Position numbers and translations under genes: made by a program. DNA of 14,734 nucleotides from Bacillota bacterium (GTDB taxonomy: Bacteria > Bacillota > Clostridia > Christensenellales > SZUA-584). Under the pieces are notes generated by a model. It had not been told where the DNA came from. It saw only the letters and a list, made by a program, of their open reading frames with translations, and did no database searches. Below, one piece after another: positions 13,681 through 14,734 of this stretch; the stretch's first letter is position 1, and every line of letters starts with the position of its first letter. The stretch spans positions 1-14,734 of the forward strand of contig JAEZIZ010000049.1 of assembly GCA_023415915.1 (NCBI GenBank), in the 5' to 3' direction.

Positions 13681-13694
13681 TAATGTGCTATTAT
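13667..13694 (+). promoter_or_regulatory. Promoter for the riboswitch-metK transcript
   Basis: TTGCAA (13667-13672) lies 16 bases before TATTAT (13689-13694), which carries a TGC extension. It overlaps the last codons of the upstream gene and would start about ten bases before the riboswitch. Confidence 0.55.
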
Positions 13695-13711
13695 TATTGC
13701 GATAAAAAACC

Positions 13712-13797
13712 CCTTATCAAGAGAGGTGGAGGGACGGGCCCTGTGAAACCCGGCAACCCGGCTTAAAAGCCAAGGTGCCAAATCCCGATAGATGAGG
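13712..13797 (+). promoter_or_regulatory. SAM-I (S-box) riboswitch aptamer
   Basis: The conserved S-box core is present: CTTATCAAGAGAGGTGGAGG, then GGGCCCTGTGAAACCCGGCAACC, then AAGGTGCCAAATCCC. P1 is CCTTATC (13712-13718) with GATGAGG (13791-13797), and P4 is a short GGCT/AGCC hairpin. With SAM bound, P1 forms and the downstream terminator folds. Without it, TGAGGTTA (13793-13800) can pair with TAGCCTCG (13813-13820), a visible antiterminator that uses the 3' side of P1 and the 5' side of the terminator. It controls metK, so this is feedback by the product. Confidence 0.96.
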
Positions 13798-13813
13798 TTA
13801 TAGATTATTTCCT

Positions 13814-13837
13814 AGCCTCGCTGACGCGGGGTTTTTT
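13814..13837 (+). terminator. Intrinsic terminator of the SAM-I riboswitch
   Basis: AGCCTCGC (13814-13821), loop TGAC and GCGGGG plus two Ts (13826-13833) form the stem, running into a T6 tract (13832-13837). This is the expression platform of the riboswitch. Confidence 0.9.
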
Positions 13838-13868
13838 AATTAAATAAAAAGGAGAAGCTATAAAAGTA

Positions 13869-14734
13869 ATGAGAAGGCTGTTTACATCGGAGTCGGTGAC
13901 GGAAGGACATCCCGACAAGATATGCGACCAGGTAAGCGACGCGGTGCTCGACGCGATACTGAAGGAAGACCCGTTGGCGCACGTGGCGTGCGAGACGGCG
14001 GTCAACACCGGGCTCGTGGTTGTAATGGGAGAGATAACGACAAAGTGCTATGTAGAGATAGCTAAAATCGTGCGCGACACGATAAGGGACATTGGCTTTA
14101 CACGCGCCAAGTTCGGGTTCGACGCGGATACGTGCGGCGTGGTACTCTCGATAAACGAGCAGTCTCCCGACATAGCTATGGGAGTTAACAAAGAAGAACA
14201 GGGCGCGGGCGACCAGGGCATGATGTTCGGCTTTGCGTGCAGTGAGACCGAAGAGCTGATGCCGATGCCTATAACTCTTGCGCACAGGATAACCAAGAGG
14301 CTTGCCGGCGTAAGAAAAGACGGCACGCTTGAATACCTGCGGCCGGACGGCAAGGCGCAGGTAACGGTGGAGTATGAAGGCACGACGCCGGTAAGGGTGG
14401 ATACCGTCGTGGTATCGGCGCAGCACGCGGACGACGTTTCGCAGCAAAAGATTAGGGAAGACATAATAAAGCACGTGGTAAAACACGCGGTTCCCGCGAA
14501 TCTGCTCGACAACGATACGAAGTATTTCGTCAACCCGACGGGCAGGTTCGTAATAGGCGGGCCGGCGGGAGACTCGGGGCTGACTGGCAGGAAGATAATC
14601 GTGGACACATACGGCGGCTACGCGCGGCACGGCGGCGGAGCATTTTCGGGCAAGGACCCTTCAAAGGTGGACAGGAGCGCGGCGTACGCAGTGCGGCATA
14701 TAGCCAAGAACGTAGTGGCGGCAGGGCTTGCGGA
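13869..14734 (+). CDS. metK: S-adenosylmethionine synthetase, 3' end outside window
   Basis: MetK makes S-adenosylmethionine from methionine and ATP. The first 288 residues are present and the frame is open at the window edge. The family motifs are intact: FTSESVTEGHPDKICDQVSDA (5-25, with His14), GAGDQGMMFG (112-121) and the phosphate loop GGGAFSGKDPSKVDRSAAY beginning at 255. ATG 13869 gives the standard N-terminus MRRLFTSES. The ribosome binding site AAAGGAG ends 14 bases before this ATG, longer than usual. Three codons upstream an in-frame ATA (13860-13862) sits at ideal distance. Expression is under the SAM-I riboswitch. Confidence 0.96.
   Translation, partial: MRRLFTSESVTEGHPDKICDQVSDAVLDAILKEDPLAHVACETAVNTGLVVVMGEITTKCYVEIAKIVRDTIRDIGFTRAKFGFDADTCGVVLSINEQSPDIAMGVNKEEQGAGDQGMMFGFACSETEELMPMPITLAHRITKRLAGVRKDGTLEYLRPDGKAQVTVEYEGTTPVRVDTVVVSAQHADDVSQQKIREDIIKHVVKHAVPANLLDNDTKYFVNPTGRFVIGGPAGDSGLTGRKIIVDTYGGYARHGGGAFSGKDPSKVDRSAAYAVRHIAKNVVAAGLA

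Overview
The window reads as ordinary chromosome of a low-to-moderate GC Gram-positive anaerobe, most likely a member of the Clostridia. The basis is an S-box (SAM-I) riboswitch before metK, an RqcP (YabO) S4 protein, strong purine-rich ribosome binding sites, several TGnTATAAT-type vegetative promoters, the MEP isoprenoid pathway, a TtcA-family thiolase and a QueT-type transporter. Isoleucine is coded almost entirely by ATA. No phage, transposase, CRISPR or tRNA/rRNA gene was found.

Layout. (1) 1-1169, minus: a membrane family-2 glycosyltransferase cut by the window edge, with a good promoter inside the gap before it. (2) 1475-5928, plus: rqcP, a fused ispDF, leuS and queT. rqcP/ispDF overlap and leuS/queT nearly abut, so these are probably two transcription units. 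(3) 6143-8576, minus: corA, an FmdB-like zinc ribbon, radC and a GNAT acetyltransferase, closely spaced and probably read from one promoter at 8782-8809. (4) 8577-8775 is a long corA leader that folds into mutually exclusive hairpins and holds a six-codon reading frame. (5) 8886-9175, plus: a free-standing structured RNA with its own consensus promoter and a strong intrinsic terminator. Its core resembles the raiA-motif RNA as I remember it. (6) 9332-11749, minus: a short QueG-like iron-sulfur protein, ispE and rsmG, each overlapping the next. (7) 11880-13071: a lipoprotein gene (plus) converging on a ttcA-family gene (minus), with the plus-strand terminator lying inside the ttcA reading frame. 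(8) 13222-14734, plus: a small multidrug-export family membrane protein, then a SAM-I riboswitch and metK, cut by the window edge.

Themes. Isoprenoid precursor synthesis (IspD, IspF, IspE) and translation/RNA modification (LeuRS, RqcP, RsmG, TtcA-like, queuosine-related QueT and QueG-like) dominate. The most interesting material is RNA: the corA leader looks like an undescribed cis-regulatory switch, and it sits head to head with the structured RNA gene across a short divergent promoter region. All family names come from reading motifs by eye; no database search was possible.
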